Shown here: positions 17,723-26,491 of the stretch, in pieces | Numbering within the stretch: position 1 is the stretch's first letter | Layout: every line of letters begins with the position of its first letter | DNA from: Aquabacterium sp. | GTDB taxonomy: Bacteria > Pseudomonadota > Gammaproteobacteria > Burkholderiales > Burkholderiaceae_C | Length of the DNA: 40,131 bases | Assembly (NCBI GenBank): GCA_029865965.1 | Contig: JARXAJ010000282.1 | Span: 1-40,131, forward strand | Direction: 5' to 3' | The notes under the pieces: model-generated | What the model saw: only the letters and a program-made list of their open reading frames with translations | Told to the model about the DNA's origin: nothing | The model's database searches: none | Position numbers and translations under genes: made by a program

Positions 17723-19150
17723 GTGGCCCGCGACCCGCGCATGCAGGCCAGCCTGCAGGGCATCGACAGCCAGCTCGCCGGCTTTGTGCGCGCGCTGCGC
17801 GCAGCCGGTGCCAGCGCCTCGGTGGCCGAGGCCATCGACGCCGCCCGTGCGGTGCAGCTGGTGGGCTATGCCGACCGCGAGACGCTGAAGTCCAGCCTGT
17901 CGGTGGCGCTGGCCAAGTCCGAAGAAGAAAAAGCCATCTGCGACGAGGTGTTCGAGCTGTATTTCCGCGTGCCTGAGCGTGGGCAGGACGCCGATCAGCC
18001 AGCCGATGGGCAGGGGCAGGGCGGCGACGCACCACCGGCCCCGCGCACCGGCGACGCCGAGGTCGACGCCCTGCTCGACCTGGCCGAGCAGCATGCCGCC
18101 GGCGACCGTGGCGCCATGGCCGCTGCGCTGCAGCGCGCCGGCCAGAAGGCGGGCGTCGATGACATCCGCTTCCAGTCGCAGACCGCTTACCTGACCCGCC
18201 AGCTGCTGGAGGCCATGGGCATCCGCAAGCTCGAGCAGCAGTTGCAGCCGCAGCCGGGCACGGACCCCGCTGACGCCGATCTGGACGGCGACGGCACGGC
18301 GTTGCGCCAGACCCTGGCCGCTGCGCGTGCCCGCCTGCAGCGCCAGGCCCGCGCCCATGTCGAGCAGCGCTTTGCGCTGTTCGGCAAGCCGGCCACCGAG
18401 GCGTTCATGGCCGAGGTGGCAGTGCAGCGCCCGCTGGGCCGCATGAGCCCGGCCGACATGGACCGCATGAAGACGGCGGTGGCGCGCATGGCCAAGCGCC
18501 TGGCCCAGCGCCACAGCCACCGCCGCCGCATCACCCTGCGTGGCCAGCTCGACCTGCGCCGCACCATCCGCGCCAATGCCGGCCATGACGGCGTGCCGGT
18601 CACGCTGCATTTCAAGCACAAGCGGGTGGACAAGCCGCGCATCGTGGCGGTGTGCGATGTCTCGGGTTCGGTGGCCGCGCATGTGCGCTGCCTGCTGCTG
18701 TTTTTGTATGCATTGCAGGGCACGGTGGCCGACCTGCGGACCTTCGCCTTCAGCAACCGGCTGCGCGACGTGGGCCCGCCGCTGGACACGCTGCCGTTCG
18801 ACGATGCGATGCAGTTGATCCTGAAGGAAGTGGGCGGCGGCAGCACCGACTACGGCCAGGCCTGGCAGGACATGTACGACCAGCACTGGCAGCTGATCGA
18901 CGGCCGCACCACGGTGCTGGTGCTGGGTGACGGCCGCAGCAACATGACCAACCCGCGGCTCGACCTGTTCGGCGAACTGGCCGCCCGCGCCAAGCGGGTG
19001 GTGTGGCTCAGCCCGGAGGGTGAGGGCCGCTGGGGCACCGGCGACAGCGCGCTGCTGCAGTATCGGCCGTTCTGCACCCACCTGGGCCATGCGGCCACCG
19101 CCGCCGACCTGGAACGCGCCATCGACGAGGCCTTGTCTGCCTATGGCTGA
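17723..19150 (+). CDS. CoxE-like VWA-domain protein
   Basis: A 475-residue protein with a C-terminal von Willebrand factor A domain. The metal-ion-dependent adhesion site is CDVSGSVAAH (D312, S314, S316). Further typical features are FAFSNRL, GGGSTDYGQAW and VLGDGRSN. The middle (about 85-130) is a low-complexity, Gly/Gln/Ala-rich linker, and about 190-270 is a basic helical region. It starts with GTG two bases after the MoxR stop, so the two are co-translated. CoxE-type VWA proteins act with MoxR ATPases as a remodelling pair. The client is unknown; the five CoA-metabolism and transport genes that follow make a cofactor enzyme of this pathway a reasonable guess. Confidence 0.88.
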   Translation: MARDPRMQASLQGIDSQLAGFVRALRAAGASASVAEAIDAARAVQLVGYADRETLKSSLSVALAKSEEEKAICDEVFELYFRVPERGQDADQPADGQGQGGDAPPAPRTGDAEVDALLDLAEQHAAGDRGAMAAALQRAGQKAGVDDIRFQSQTAYLTRQLLEAMGIRKLEQQLQPQPGTDPADADLDGDGTALRQTLAAARARLQRQARAHVEQRFALFGKPATEAFMAEVAVQRPLGRMSPADMDRMKTAVARMAKRLAQRHSHRRRITLRGQLDLRRTIRANAGHDGVPVTLHFKHKRVDKPRIVAVCDVSGSVAAHVRCLLLFLYALQGTVADLRTFAFSNRLRDVGPPLDTLPFDDAMQLILKEVGGGSTDYGQAWQDMYDQHWQLIDGRTTVLVLGDGRSNMTNPRLDLFGELAARAKRVVWLSPEGEGRWGTGDSALLQYRPFCTHLGHAATAADLERAIDEALSAYG

Positions 19151-19187
19151 CGCGCCGATCCAAGACAAACAACAGGAGACGACAACG

Positions 19188-20111
19188 ATGGCGACCTTCA
19201 ACCCCCGCGCAATCCTGGCCGGTGATGAACCCGGCGCCTGGAGCGCGCCGATCCCGATTGCCTATGACCAGCGCGATGCGCTGCTCTACGCCGTGGGCAT
19301 CGGCTGCAATGACCTGCGTTTCACCTACGAAGGACATCCGCAGTTCGCGGTGTTTCCCAGCTTCGCCATCCGCTGGGGCAGTGCGGGGCTGCAGATCGAC
19401 CGCACGGCTGTGCCGTCGTCGCCCGGGCCGCTGATGATCGACGCCGAGCGCTGCATCGAGCAGCTGGCACCGCTGCCGCTGCCAGCCGGCATCGGCGCCG
19501 ACAAGGCCGCCACGGTGCAGGTGCGCAGCCGACTGCTGGCGGTGCACCCGCGCGGCAAGGGCGGCGCCTTCACCGAGTTCGAGACCGAGGTGCTGGATGG
19601 GGCCGGCACGGTGTGCATGCGCATCACCACCGGCCTGTTCCAGCGTGGCGTGGCGGCACTGGGCGACATCGCACCCTTCGACGGTGCCGGTGTCAGCCGC
19701 TCGGTCAAGACCGAGGTGCCGCAGCGCCCGGCCGACGTGACCGCCAGCATCCGCATCGCCGACAACCAGGCCGCGCTGTACCGGCTGTCGGGCGACTACA
19801 ACCCGCTGCACATCGACCCCGGGGCGGCGCGTTTTGGCGGCTTTCCGGCGCCCATCCTGCATGGCCTGTGCACCTACGGCCACATCGCCCAGCTGCTGAC
19901 GGCGACCGTGTGCGGTGGCGACCCGGCGCGCTTCGGCGCGCTGCGCGGGCGCTTCTCGGCACCGGTGTACCCGGGCGACACGCTGCAGGTGCTGGGCTGG
20001 CAGGACCGGGCCGGGCGCCTGACCATCGAGGCCCGCGTGCAGGGCGGCGGGGCCGCCGGTGGGTCGGAACAGCGCACCGTCTTCAACAACGCCTACTTCG
20101 AACACCGCTGA
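19188..20111 (+). CDS. MaoC-type (R)-specific enoyl-CoA hydratase, double hot-dog
   Basis: A 307-residue protein with two hot-dog halves, as in hydratase 2 of eukaryotic multifunctional enzyme 2. The C-terminal half carries the hydratase-2 motif YRLSGDYNPLHIDP, with Asp203 and His208 as the catalytic pair, followed by GGFPAPILHGLCTYG. The N-terminal half has YAVGIGCNDLRFTYE, which normally shapes the acyl pocket. It would hydrate a 2-enoyl-CoA to the (R)-3-hydroxyacyl-CoA. The ATG at 19188 has AGGAGA about eight bases before it, 37 bases after the VWA stop. Having this enzyme beside two crotonases implies more than one hydration step or stereochemistry. Bulky substrates are typical of double hot-dog hydratases. 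Confidence 0.9.
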   Translation: MATFNPRAILAGDEPGAWSAPIPIAYDQRDALLYAVGIGCNDLRFTYEGHPQFAVFPSFAIRWGSAGLQIDRTAVPSSPGPLMIDAERCIEQLAPLPLPAGIGADKAATVQVRSRLLAVHPRGKGGAFTEFETEVLDGAGTVCMRITTGLFQRGVAALGDIAPFDGAGVSRSVKTEVPQRPADVTASIRIADNQAALYRLSGDYNPLHIDPGAARFGGFPAPILHGLCTYGHIAQLLTATVCGGDPARFGALRGRFSAPVYPGDTLQVLGWQDRAGRLTIEARVQGGGAAGGSEQRTVFNNAYFEHR

Positions 20112-20125
20112 GCGAGGACCGCCCC

Positions 20126-20950
20126 ATGACCACTGCAATCGACACCGGCACGCAAGACCTGCTGGCCACGCTGGACGCCGGCGTGCTGACGCTGACACTG
20201 AACCGCCCCGACGCGCGCAACGCGATGTCCAAGGCCATGAACCAGGCGCTGCAGGACCAGCTGGCCGCCGCCGAGTTCGACCACGCCGTGAAGTGCATCG
20301 TGCTGACCGGCGCCGGCAAGGGCTTTTGCGCTGGCGGCGATGTGAAGGGCATGGCCGCCAGCGGTGACGGCACGGTGGGCGCCCAGACCATCGACCAGGC
20401 CATCCACCGCCAGCGTGTCAACCAGCGGGCCACCGCCGGCAAGCTGTTCAAGATGCCCAAGCCCACGCTGGCCGCTTTGCCCGGCGCCGCAGCCGGCGCC
20501 GGCCTGGCGCTGGCGCTGGCCTGCGACCTGCGCATCATGGCCAGCAGCGCCATCATGACCACGGCCTTCGCCCGGGTGGGTTTCTCGGGTGACTATGGCG
20601 GCACCTACTTCCTCACCCAGCTGGTGGGCTCGGCCAAGGCGCGCGAGATGTACTTCCTGAGCGACCGGGTCGGCGCCGACGAGGCGCTGCGCCTGGGCCT
20701 GACGAACTGGGTGTGCGCGCCGGAAGAGTTGGCCGCCAAGACCGCCGAGATCGCCCGCCGCCTGGCCAACGGCCCCAGCGTGGCCTACCGCTACATGAAG
20801 GAGAACCTCAACCGCGCGATGGCGGGTGACGTGGACGACTGCCTCGACCTGGAGGCCACCCACCACATCCACTGCGGCCAGACCGAGGACCACCGCGAGG
20901 CCACCAAGGCCTTTGTCGACAAGCGTGAACCGGTCTTCCAGGGGCGTTGA
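20126..20950 (+). CDS. Enoyl-CoA hydratase/isomerase (crotonase)
   Basis: A 274-residue crotonase-fold protein. Oxyanion-hole segments are GKGFCAGGDVKGM (about 65-77) and PGAAAGAGLALALACD (about 119-134). The hydratase Glu164 position is not a Glu; Asp156 in VGFSGDYGGTYFL lies where PaaG/dienoyl-CoA isomerase-type enzymes use an Asp. A shift of a double bond may therefore be as likely as hydration. GAGGA precedes the ATG, 14 bases after the MaoC stop, inside the plus-strand operon. It is clearly different from the crotonase at 15.7-16.6 kb. Confidence 0.9.
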   Translation: MTTAIDTGTQDLLATLDAGVLTLTLNRPDARNAMSKAMNQALQDQLAAAEFDHAVKCIVLTGAGKGFCAGGDVKGMAASGDGTVGAQTIDQAIHRQRVNQRATAGKLFKMPKPTLAALPGAAAGAGLALALACDLRIMASSAIMTTAFARVGFSGDYGGTYFLTQLVGSAKAREMYFLSDRVGADEALRLGLTNWVCAPEELAAKTAEIARRLANGPSVAYRYMKENLNRAMAGDVDDCLDLEATHHIHCGQTEDHREATKAFVDKREPVFQGR

Positions 20951-20954
20951 ATCC

Positions 20955-22670
20955 ATGACTGCATCGACCACGCTGCCCACCCGCGCCCAGGCCATCGCCG
21001 AGCTGACCGCCCCCGGCCAGCCCTATGCACTAGAGCAGGCCACCATCAACGGCCGCCGCCTGCGCACCTTTGCCAACGCCCCGGCCTCGCTGCGCGCGCT
21101 GTTCGAATCGACCGCCAGCGACCTGCCGTTTATCAGCTACGAAGACGAGCACTTCACCTATGCCCAGGCCTGGGCGGCCGCCGCCCGCATCGGCCATGTG
21201 CTGGTGCACCAGTGCGGCGTGTTGCCCGGCGACCGGGTGGCGATCTCGATGCGCAACTACCCCGAATGGATGCTGGCCTTCAATGCCGCCACGTCCATCG
21301 GCGCCATCGCGGTGGCGATGAATGCGCACTGGCAGAGCGACGAGATGGCCTACGGCCTGCAGGACAGCGGCGCCAAGGTGCTGCTGGCCGACCAGGAACG
21401 GCTGGACCGGCTGGCCGGCGCCGGTGACCTGCCGGGCCTGCATGTGCTGGCCGTGCGGCCCACCAAGCCGCTGGCGCCGGGCGTGCGCAACCTGGCCGAC
21501 CTGACCGGCGCCACCGGTGATGTGCCGATGCCCCCGGTGGCCATCCAGCCCGACGACCCGGCCTCCATCCTCTACACCTCGGGCTCCACCGGCCACCCCA
21601 AGGGCGTGCTCAGCAGCCACCGCAACATCCTGAGCGCGATGCTGTCCTGGGAGCTCGACCGCTTCATCGGTGAGAAGGTCAGCGGCATCACCCCGGCGGT
21701 GCCGGCGGTGCAGCCGGGCACGCTGCTGGCGGTGCCGCTGTTCCATGTCACCGGCCTGCATGCCAGCTACCTGGCGGGCTTTCGCGGCCAGCGCAGGCTG
21801 GTGGCCATGTACCGCTGGGATGTGGAACAGGCCGCCCGCCTGATCGATGCCAACCTGCTCAGCTCGATGATCGCGCCGGCCGCTGTCACCGGCGACCTGC
21901 TGCGCCTGGCCCAGACCGGCAAGCACAGCCTGGCCAGCCTGCAGATCCTGGGCGGCGGCGGCGCGCCGCGTGCGCCCGAGCAGGTGCGCCAGATCGGCCA
22001 GAGCTTCGCCCAGTGCCTGCCCGGCACCGGCTGGGGCATGACCGAGACCAACGCCATCGGCTGCGGCATCGGCGGGCAGGACTACCTGGACCGGCCGGCC
22101 AGCTCGGGCCGCAGCGCCCTGGTGCTCGACCTGAAGGTCATCGACGAACAGGGCCAGGCCCTGCCGCCCGGCGAGCGTGGCGAACTGCTTGTGCGTGGTG
22201 CCTCGCTGTTCCAGCGCTACTGGAACCGGCCCGAGACCCATGCCCAGGTGTTCATCCCCGACGAGGGCGGCGACTGGTTCCGCACCGGTGACGTGGCCTA
22301 CTTCGACGACGACGGCTTCATCTTCATCGTCGACCGCATCAAGGACCTGATCATCCGCGGTGGCGAGAACATCGGTTGCGGCCAGGTGGAAGCCGCGCTG
22401 CTGATGCACCCGCAGGTGCATGAGGCTGCGGTGTATGCCGTGCCCGACGAGCGCCTGGGCGAAGAAGTGGGCGCCACGGTGCACGGGGATCCGCAGCTGG
22501 ATGTGGACGCGCTGCGGCTCTTCCTGGCCAGGCACCTGGCCAAGTTCGAGCTGCCGCGCTACATCGTCAAGAGCGACGCGCCGCTGCCGCGCACGCCGTC
22601 GGGCAAGGTGCTCAAGCGGCAGATCCGTGCTGCCGCGCTGGAGCAGCTGCAGCCCGGCACGGGGGCGTGA
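20955..22670 (+). CDS. Acyl-CoA ligase (AMP-forming)
   Basis: A 571-residue ANL-superfamily adenylating enzyme that activates a carboxylic acid to the acyl-CoA. The phosphate-binding motif is YTSGSTGHPKG (207-217). GWGMTETN is motif A5, and GDWFRTGDVAYFDDDGFIF with VDRIKDLIIRGGENI is the hinge and C-terminal domain. The catalytic lysine is Lys551 in RTPSGKVLKR. It starts four bases after the crotonase stop and ends overlapping the MATE exporter start (GTGA). It probably supplies the CoA ester used by the surrounding dehydrogenases and hydratases. Substrate length or ring structure cannot be told from these motifs. Confidence 0.92.
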   Translation: MTASTTLPTRAQAIAELTAPGQPYALEQATINGRRLRTFANAPASLRALFESTASDLPFISYEDEHFTYAQAWAAAARIGHVLVHQCGVLPGDRVAISMRNYPEWMLAFNAATSIGAIAVAMNAHWQSDEMAYGLQDSGAKVLLADQERLDRLAGAGDLPGLHVLAVRPTKPLAPGVRNLADLTGATGDVPMPPVAIQPDDPASILYTSGSTGHPKGVLSSHRNILSAMLSWELDRFIGEKVSGITPAVPAVQPGTLLAVPLFHVTGLHASYLAGFRGQRRLVAMYRWDVEQAARLIDANLLSSMIAPAAVTGDLLRLAQTGKHSLASLQILGGGGAPRAPEQVRQIGQSFAQCLPGTGWGMTETNAIGCGIGGQDYLDRPASSGRSALVLDLKVIDEQGQALPPGERGELLVRGASLFQRYWNRPETHAQVFIPDEGGDWFRTGDVAYFDDDGFIFIVDRIKDLIIRGGENIGCGQVEAALLMHPQVHEAAVYAVPDERLGEEVGATVHGDPQLDVDALRLFLARHLAKFELPRYIVKSDAPLPRTPSGKVLKRQIRAAALEQLQPGTGA

Positions 22671-24106
22671 GCGACTCGCAGTCCTATGCTGCTGCCGGCC
22701 GCTTCACCAGCGGCCCGATCACGCCCACGCTGGCCCGCTTTGCGCTGCCACTGCTGGTCACCAACCTGCTGCATTCCCTGACCGGCACCTGGGGTGCGGT
22801 GTGGGTGGGCCGCACCATCGGCCCCGACGCCCTGACCGCCGTGGCCACCGCCACCGTGCTGATGTACATGGTCATGGGCTCGGCCATGGGCATCGGCACG
22901 GCCGCGGGCGTGGCCATCGGGCAGAGCCTGGGCGCGCGCGACATCTCGGCCGTCAAGCGGGTGGTCGGCTGCGCCATCGCCTTCATCATCGGGCTGTCGC
23001 TGCTGCTGGCCGGGCTGGGCTGGGCGCTGACACCGTTTGTCGTCGACGGCATGGGCGTGCCGGCGGCGTCACGCAGCTATGCCATCACCCACTTGCGCAT
23101 GACCTGCCTGACCATGCCCAGCATCTTCACCTACATGGTGATGATGATGATGCTGCGCAGCTCGGGCGACGCGCGCACACCGTTCCGCTTCACCCTGGTG
23201 TGGATCATCGGCGCGGTGCTGCTGACGCCGCTGCTGGTGTCGGGCACCGGCATGTGGGGTGGCAGCGGCTGGGCCGGCTTCGGCATGGCGGGCCTGGGGC
23301 TGGCGCACCTGCTGGCCAATGGCGCAGCGCTGGGCCTGATGGTGGCCTACATCTACCTGAAGCGCTCACCGATCGCCCTGCATGGCGACGACCTGCGCCA
23401 CCTGCAGCCCGACCCGGTGTTGCTGGTGCTGCTGGTCAAGCGCGGCCTGCCGATGGCGGCCGAATCCATCATCGTGCAGGGCGCCTACTTCACCCTGCTG
23501 GCCATGGTCAACGCCTATGGTGCGGCCACGGCGGCGGCCTATGCGGCGTCGGCCCAGCTGTGGGCTTTTGTGCAGCTGCCCAGCAATGCGCTGGCCGCAG
23601 CGATGTCGGCCATGGCCGCCATGAACATCGGCGCCGGCCGCTGGGACCGGGTCAGCCAGATCGCCCGTCGCGGCTGCGTGCTGAGCTTCGGCATCAGCAG
23701 CGCCGTCACCGTGGCCATGCTGGCGGCCGGCACGCTGCCGCTGCAGTTGTTCGTGCCGCGTGACGCGGCCGTGCTCGCCCAGGCGCTGCACATCAACCAC
23801 ATCGTGCTGTGGGGCTGGATCGCGCTGTCGGTCACCATGGGCCTGTTTGCGGTGATGCGCGCCAACGGCGCGATGCTGGCGCCCACGCTGATCTTCGCGG
23901 CCACGATGTGGGCCGGCCGCGTGCCGTTTGCCCATGCGTTGCAGCCCTGGCTGGGCGCCGACGCGATCTGGTGGAGCTTTCCGTTCGGCTCGATCCTGTC
24001 GGCGCTGGTGGCCTGGGCCTGGTACCGCCGTGGCAGCTGGCGCCGCAACCGGCCGATGCTGGCGCCACTGGACAGCCAGTACGACGAGGGGCGCCTCGGC
24101 GAATGA
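22667..24106 (+). CDS. MATE-family efflux transporter
   Basis: A 479-residue, 12-helix membrane protein of the multidrug and toxic compound extrusion family. It opens with the typical SGPITPTLARFALPLLVTNL and contains the repeat hallmarks SLGARDISAVKR and NIGAGRWDRVSQIARRG. It would export organic cations or metabolites with Na+ or H+. The GTG start overlaps the ligase stop as GTGA, implying translational coupling, so it belongs to the same operon. A run of ATG codons near 23140 encodes consecutive methionines in a helix. It is the third exporter in this 17-kb stretch. Confidence 0.92.
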   Translation: MSDSQSYAAAGRFTSGPITPTLARFALPLLVTNLLHSLTGTWGAVWVGRTIGPDALTAVATATVLMYMVMGSAMGIGTAAGVAIGQSLGARDISAVKRVVGCAIAFIIGLSLLLAGLGWALTPFVVDGMGVPAASRSYAITHLRMTCLTMPSIFTYMVMMMMLRSSGDARTPFRFTLVWIIGAVLLTPLLVSGTGMWGGSGWAGFGMAGLGLAHLLANGAALGLMVAYIYLKRSPIALHGDDLRHLQPDPVLLVLLVKRGLPMAAESIIVQGAYFTLLAMVNAYGAATAAAYAASAQLWAFVQLPSNALAAAMSAMAAMNIGAGRWDRVSQIARRGCVLSFGISSAVTVAMLAAGTLPLQLFVPRDAAVLAQALHINHIVLWGWIALSVTMGLFAVMRANGAMLAPTLIFAATMWAGRVPFAHALQPWLGADAIWWSFPFGSILSALVAWAWYRRGSWRRNRPMLAPLDSQYDEGRLGE

Positions 24107-24195
24107 ACGCAAGACTGTTTCTCCGGCGGCCGGCTAAGCTGCGCCCGTCCGACTGATTTTCCAGCCACCGATCAACCCCCCCACAGGAGACCGCC

Positions 24196-25173
24196 ATGAA
24201 GACCCGCATCACCGAACTGTTCGGCATCCAGCACCCCATCATCCAGGGCGGCATGCACTATGTCGGCTTTGCCGAGCTGGCCGCTGCCGTCAGCAACGCC
24301 GGCGGCCTGGGCCTGATCACCGGCCTGACGCAGAAAACGCCCGAGCTGCTGGCCAATGAGATCGCCAAGTGCCGCACGCTGACCGACAAGCCCTTCGGCG
24401 TGAACCTCACCTTCCTGCCCACCGTCAGCAGCCCCGACTACCCGGGCTACATCCGCGCCATCCTCGACGGCGGCGTCAAGGCGGTGGAAACCGCCGGCAA
24501 CAACCCGCAGAAGTGGCTGCCGATGCTGCACGAGGCCGGCGTCAAGGTGATCCACAAGTGCACCAGCGTGCGCCATTCGCTGAAGGCCCAGAGCATCGGC
24601 TGTGATGCGGTCAGCGTCGACGGCTTCGAATGCGGCGGCCACCCGGGCGAGGACGACATTCCCAACTTCATCCTGCTGCCGCGCGCTGCCGATGAGCTGA
24701 AGATCCCGTTCGTGGCCAGCGGCGGCATGGCCGACGGCCGCAGCCTGGTGGCCGCGCTGGCCCTGGGCGCCGAGGGCATGAACATGGGCACCCGCTTCAT
24801 CGCCACGCAAGAGGCACCGGTGCACCAGAACGTGAAGGACGCCATCGTCGCCGCCAGCGAGCTGGACACCCGCTTGGTGATGCGCCCGCTGCGCAACACC
24901 GAACGTGTGCTGCGCAATGCGGCTGTCGACCGCCTGCTGGAGAAGGAAAAGGCCCTGGGCGCCAGCATCAAGTTCGAGGACATCATCGACGAGGTGGCCG
25001 GCGTCTACCCAAAGATCATGATGGACGGCACGATGGAAGCCGGCGCGTGGAGCTGCGGCATGGTGGCCGGCCTGATCCACGACATCCCCACGGTCAAGGA
25101 GCTGATCGACCGCATCATGGCCGAGGCCGATGCGCTGATCACCCAGCGGCTGGCGCGTTTCGCCGCGTCCTGA
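24196..25173 (+). CDS. Nitronate monooxygenase / 2-nitropropane dioxygenase-like enzyme
   Basis: A 325-residue FMN-dependent TIM-barrel enzyme. Typical elements are the start FGIQHPIIQGGMHYVG, the FECGGHPGEDD turn with the conserved His (about 149), and the FMN-phosphate loop ASGGMADGRSLVAALALGA followed by MGTRF. The family oxidises nitronates such as propionate 3-nitronate to the aldehyde and nitrite, though many members have unproved substrates. AGGAGA lies eight bases before the ATG. A gap of 89 bases separates it from the MATE gene, so it may be transcribed separately or by read-through. Confidence 0.88.
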   Translation: MKTRITELFGIQHPIIQGGMHYVGFAELAAAVSNAGGLGLITGLTQKTPELLANEIAKCRTLTDKPFGVNLTFLPTVSSPDYPGYIRAILDGGVKAVETAGNNPQKWLPMLHEAGVKVIHKCTSVRHSLKAQSIGCDAVSVDGFECGGHPGEDDIPNFILLPRAADELKIPFVASGGMADGRSLVAALALGAEGMNMGTRFIATQEAPVHQNVKDAIVAASELDTRLVMRPLRNTERVLRNAAVDRLLEKEKALGASIKFEDIIDEVAGVYPKIMMDGTMEAGAWSCGMVAGLIHDIPTVKELIDRIMAEADALITQRLARFAAS

Positions 25174-25216
25174 AGGCGCAGGACAACCGGCCGGGCCTGG
25201 CGCGCGTTAGGGGTGG

Positions 25217-25660
25217 ATGCACACACCACGCCACGCCTTGCCGGTTCTGGCCGCCGCCCTGCTGGTGCTGGCCGGCCTTGCCGGCGCGGCCGAGCCCACG
25301 CCCCAGGACCGCCACGCCGCGCAGTGCGTGGCCGCGCTGGAAGCCAGTGCCGACGACCTGGTGCGCCAGGTCAAGGCCGGGACTGAATCTGCCCGCAAAC
25401 CGCTGCTGGACCGGCTGACCCAGGGCGCCGCGTTCGTCGGCAACACCTACCTGCATGGTGATGCCAATGAAGACCAGGCGCGCGCCCTGATCGACCAGGC
25501 CGAGATCGCCCAGCGCACGCTGCCGCCGGCCGAACTGGCCGCCCGCCAGGCGGCCTGCGGCGCCGAAGCCACGCGCCTGCTGGCCAAGGCGAACGCGCTG
25601 GAGCGCGCAGTGGTCAAGCGCGTGGCGCGCAAGCGCATGGACAAGCTGTTGGGGTCCTGA
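25217..25660 (+). CDS. Small exported protein of unknown function
   Basis: A 147-residue protein with a clear Sec signal peptide: basic start, hydrophobic core VLAAALLVLAGLAG, and likely cleavage after AGA near residue 24. The mature part is helical and charged, with two cysteines (37 and 114) that could form a disulfide in the periplasm, and a basic C-terminus (KRVARKRMDKLLGS). I do not recognise a family. It follows the nitronate monooxygenase by 43 bases on the same strand and converges on the DTW-domain gene. Confidence 0.75.
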   Translation: MHTPRHALPVLAAALLVLAGLAGAAEPTPQDRHAAQCVAALEASADDLVRQVKAGTESARKPLLDRLTQGAAFVGNTYLHGDANEDQARALIDQAEIAQRTLPPAELAARQAACGAEATRLLAKANALERAVVKRVARKRMDKLLGS

Positions 25661-25673
25661 CCCCCACGGCAGA

Positions 25674-25690
25674 GGCTGCGGGCTGCAGCC
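25674..25690. terminator. Hairpin between convergent genes
   Basis: GGCTGC and GCAGCC arms with a five-base loop lie 14 bases after the small exported protein stop and 22 bases before the DTW gene stop on the other strand. There is no T run. It may serve as a bidirectional transcription end point. Confidence 0.25.
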
Positions 25691-25711
25691 GTACCGCGGC
25701 CGGCGCGCCGA

Positions 25712-26473
25712 TCAGCCAGCCGGGCAGGGCGCTGTGCCGTGCTGCAAGGCGGCCTGCAAAGCCTGGTGCGCCTGCCCCTGCAGGTCAGCCGGCAACTGGT
25801 GGCGGGCCTGCAGGTAGTGGTGGGTGAAGACATCCAGCCAGGCATCCAGCACCGCTGCGGCATGGTGGTCGCCCGCCAGTTGCAGGCATCGCGCGGCCAC
25901 CTCGCTGGTGCAGAAGTGGTCGCCACGCCGGCTGCGGCGCAGGCGGTAGGTGGATGCCTGGTCGGGCTGCAGATGCAGCACCGGCAGGGCGTCCAGCAGC
26001 GGCGTCTTGCGGAACATCTTGCGCGCCTCGGCCCAGGTGCCGTCCAGCAGGATGAACAGCGGGCGGCGGGCGGCCACCTTGCCAGGGCCACCGGTGCCCG
26101 CCAGGCCGTGCACCACCCGATCCGGCGCCGCGTACTCCTGCGGAAACACCACCAGCGGCTGCCATGTCGGGTCGCGCAGCAGGGCTGCCAGCCCGGGGTC
26201 GGTGGCGGTGCGGGCCCAGCCGAAGGCGCATGTGTCGGGCACCACGTCGGCCACCAGCCAGCCGGTGTTGCTGGGCTTCAGTGGCTCGGTGTCGGCCATC
26301 AGCAGGCAGATGCCGGCCTGCGTGGGCAGGCGGGGCCGCCAGGCGCACAGGCAGTGGCCGGGGCCCAGGCGGCAGCCGGCACAGCGCGCGCCCTTGGGGC
26401 CGCCACGGGCGAGAAACGGCTTGGTGCTGCGGGCCAGGCGGTCGGCCCGCAGGCGGGCCACGGCGTGCAGCAT
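25712..26473 (-). CDS. tapT: DTW-domain tRNA-uridine aminocarboxypropyltransferase
   Basis: A 253-residue DTW-family enzyme, which transfers the 3-amino-3-carboxypropyl group of S-adenosylmethionine to a tRNA uridine (acp3U). The family motif is LLDGTWAEARKM (D144, T146, W147), preceded by TEPLKPSNTG, the second conserved block. Cys31, Cys34, Cys41 and Cys43 form the N-terminal CxxC...CxC metal-binding knuckle. Length is close to E. coli TapT (YfiP). It lies 18 bases after the MetX-like hydrolase stop on the same strand, so the two may be co-transcribed. The target tRNA position is inferred from the family. Confidence 0.87.
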   Translation of the reverse strand: MLHAVARLRADRLARSTKPFLARGGPKGARCAGCRLGPGHCLCAWRPRLPTQAGICLLMADTEPLKPSNTGWLVADVVPDTCAFGWARTATDPGLAALLRDPTWQPLVVFPQEYAAPDRVVHGLAGTGGPGKVAARRPLFILLDGTWAEARKMFRKTPLLDALPVLHLQPDQASTYRLRRSRRGDHFCTSEVAARCLQLAGDHHAAAVLDAWLDVFTHHYLQARHQLPADLQGQAHQALQAALQHGTAPCPAG

Positions 26474-26491
26474 CGGGTGCGCCGCTGTGCG

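Noticed and set aside
16743-19150. MoxR/VWA pair as a true CoxD/CoxE carbon monoxide dehydrogenase maturation set
   Set aside because: No CO dehydrogenase large, medium or small subunit gene is adjacent, so only a general similarity is claimed.
23138-23152. Run of ATG codons in the MATE gene
   Set aside because: It encodes a methionine-rich stretch in a predicted helix and stays in frame; it is not a separate start cluster or a regulatory repeat.
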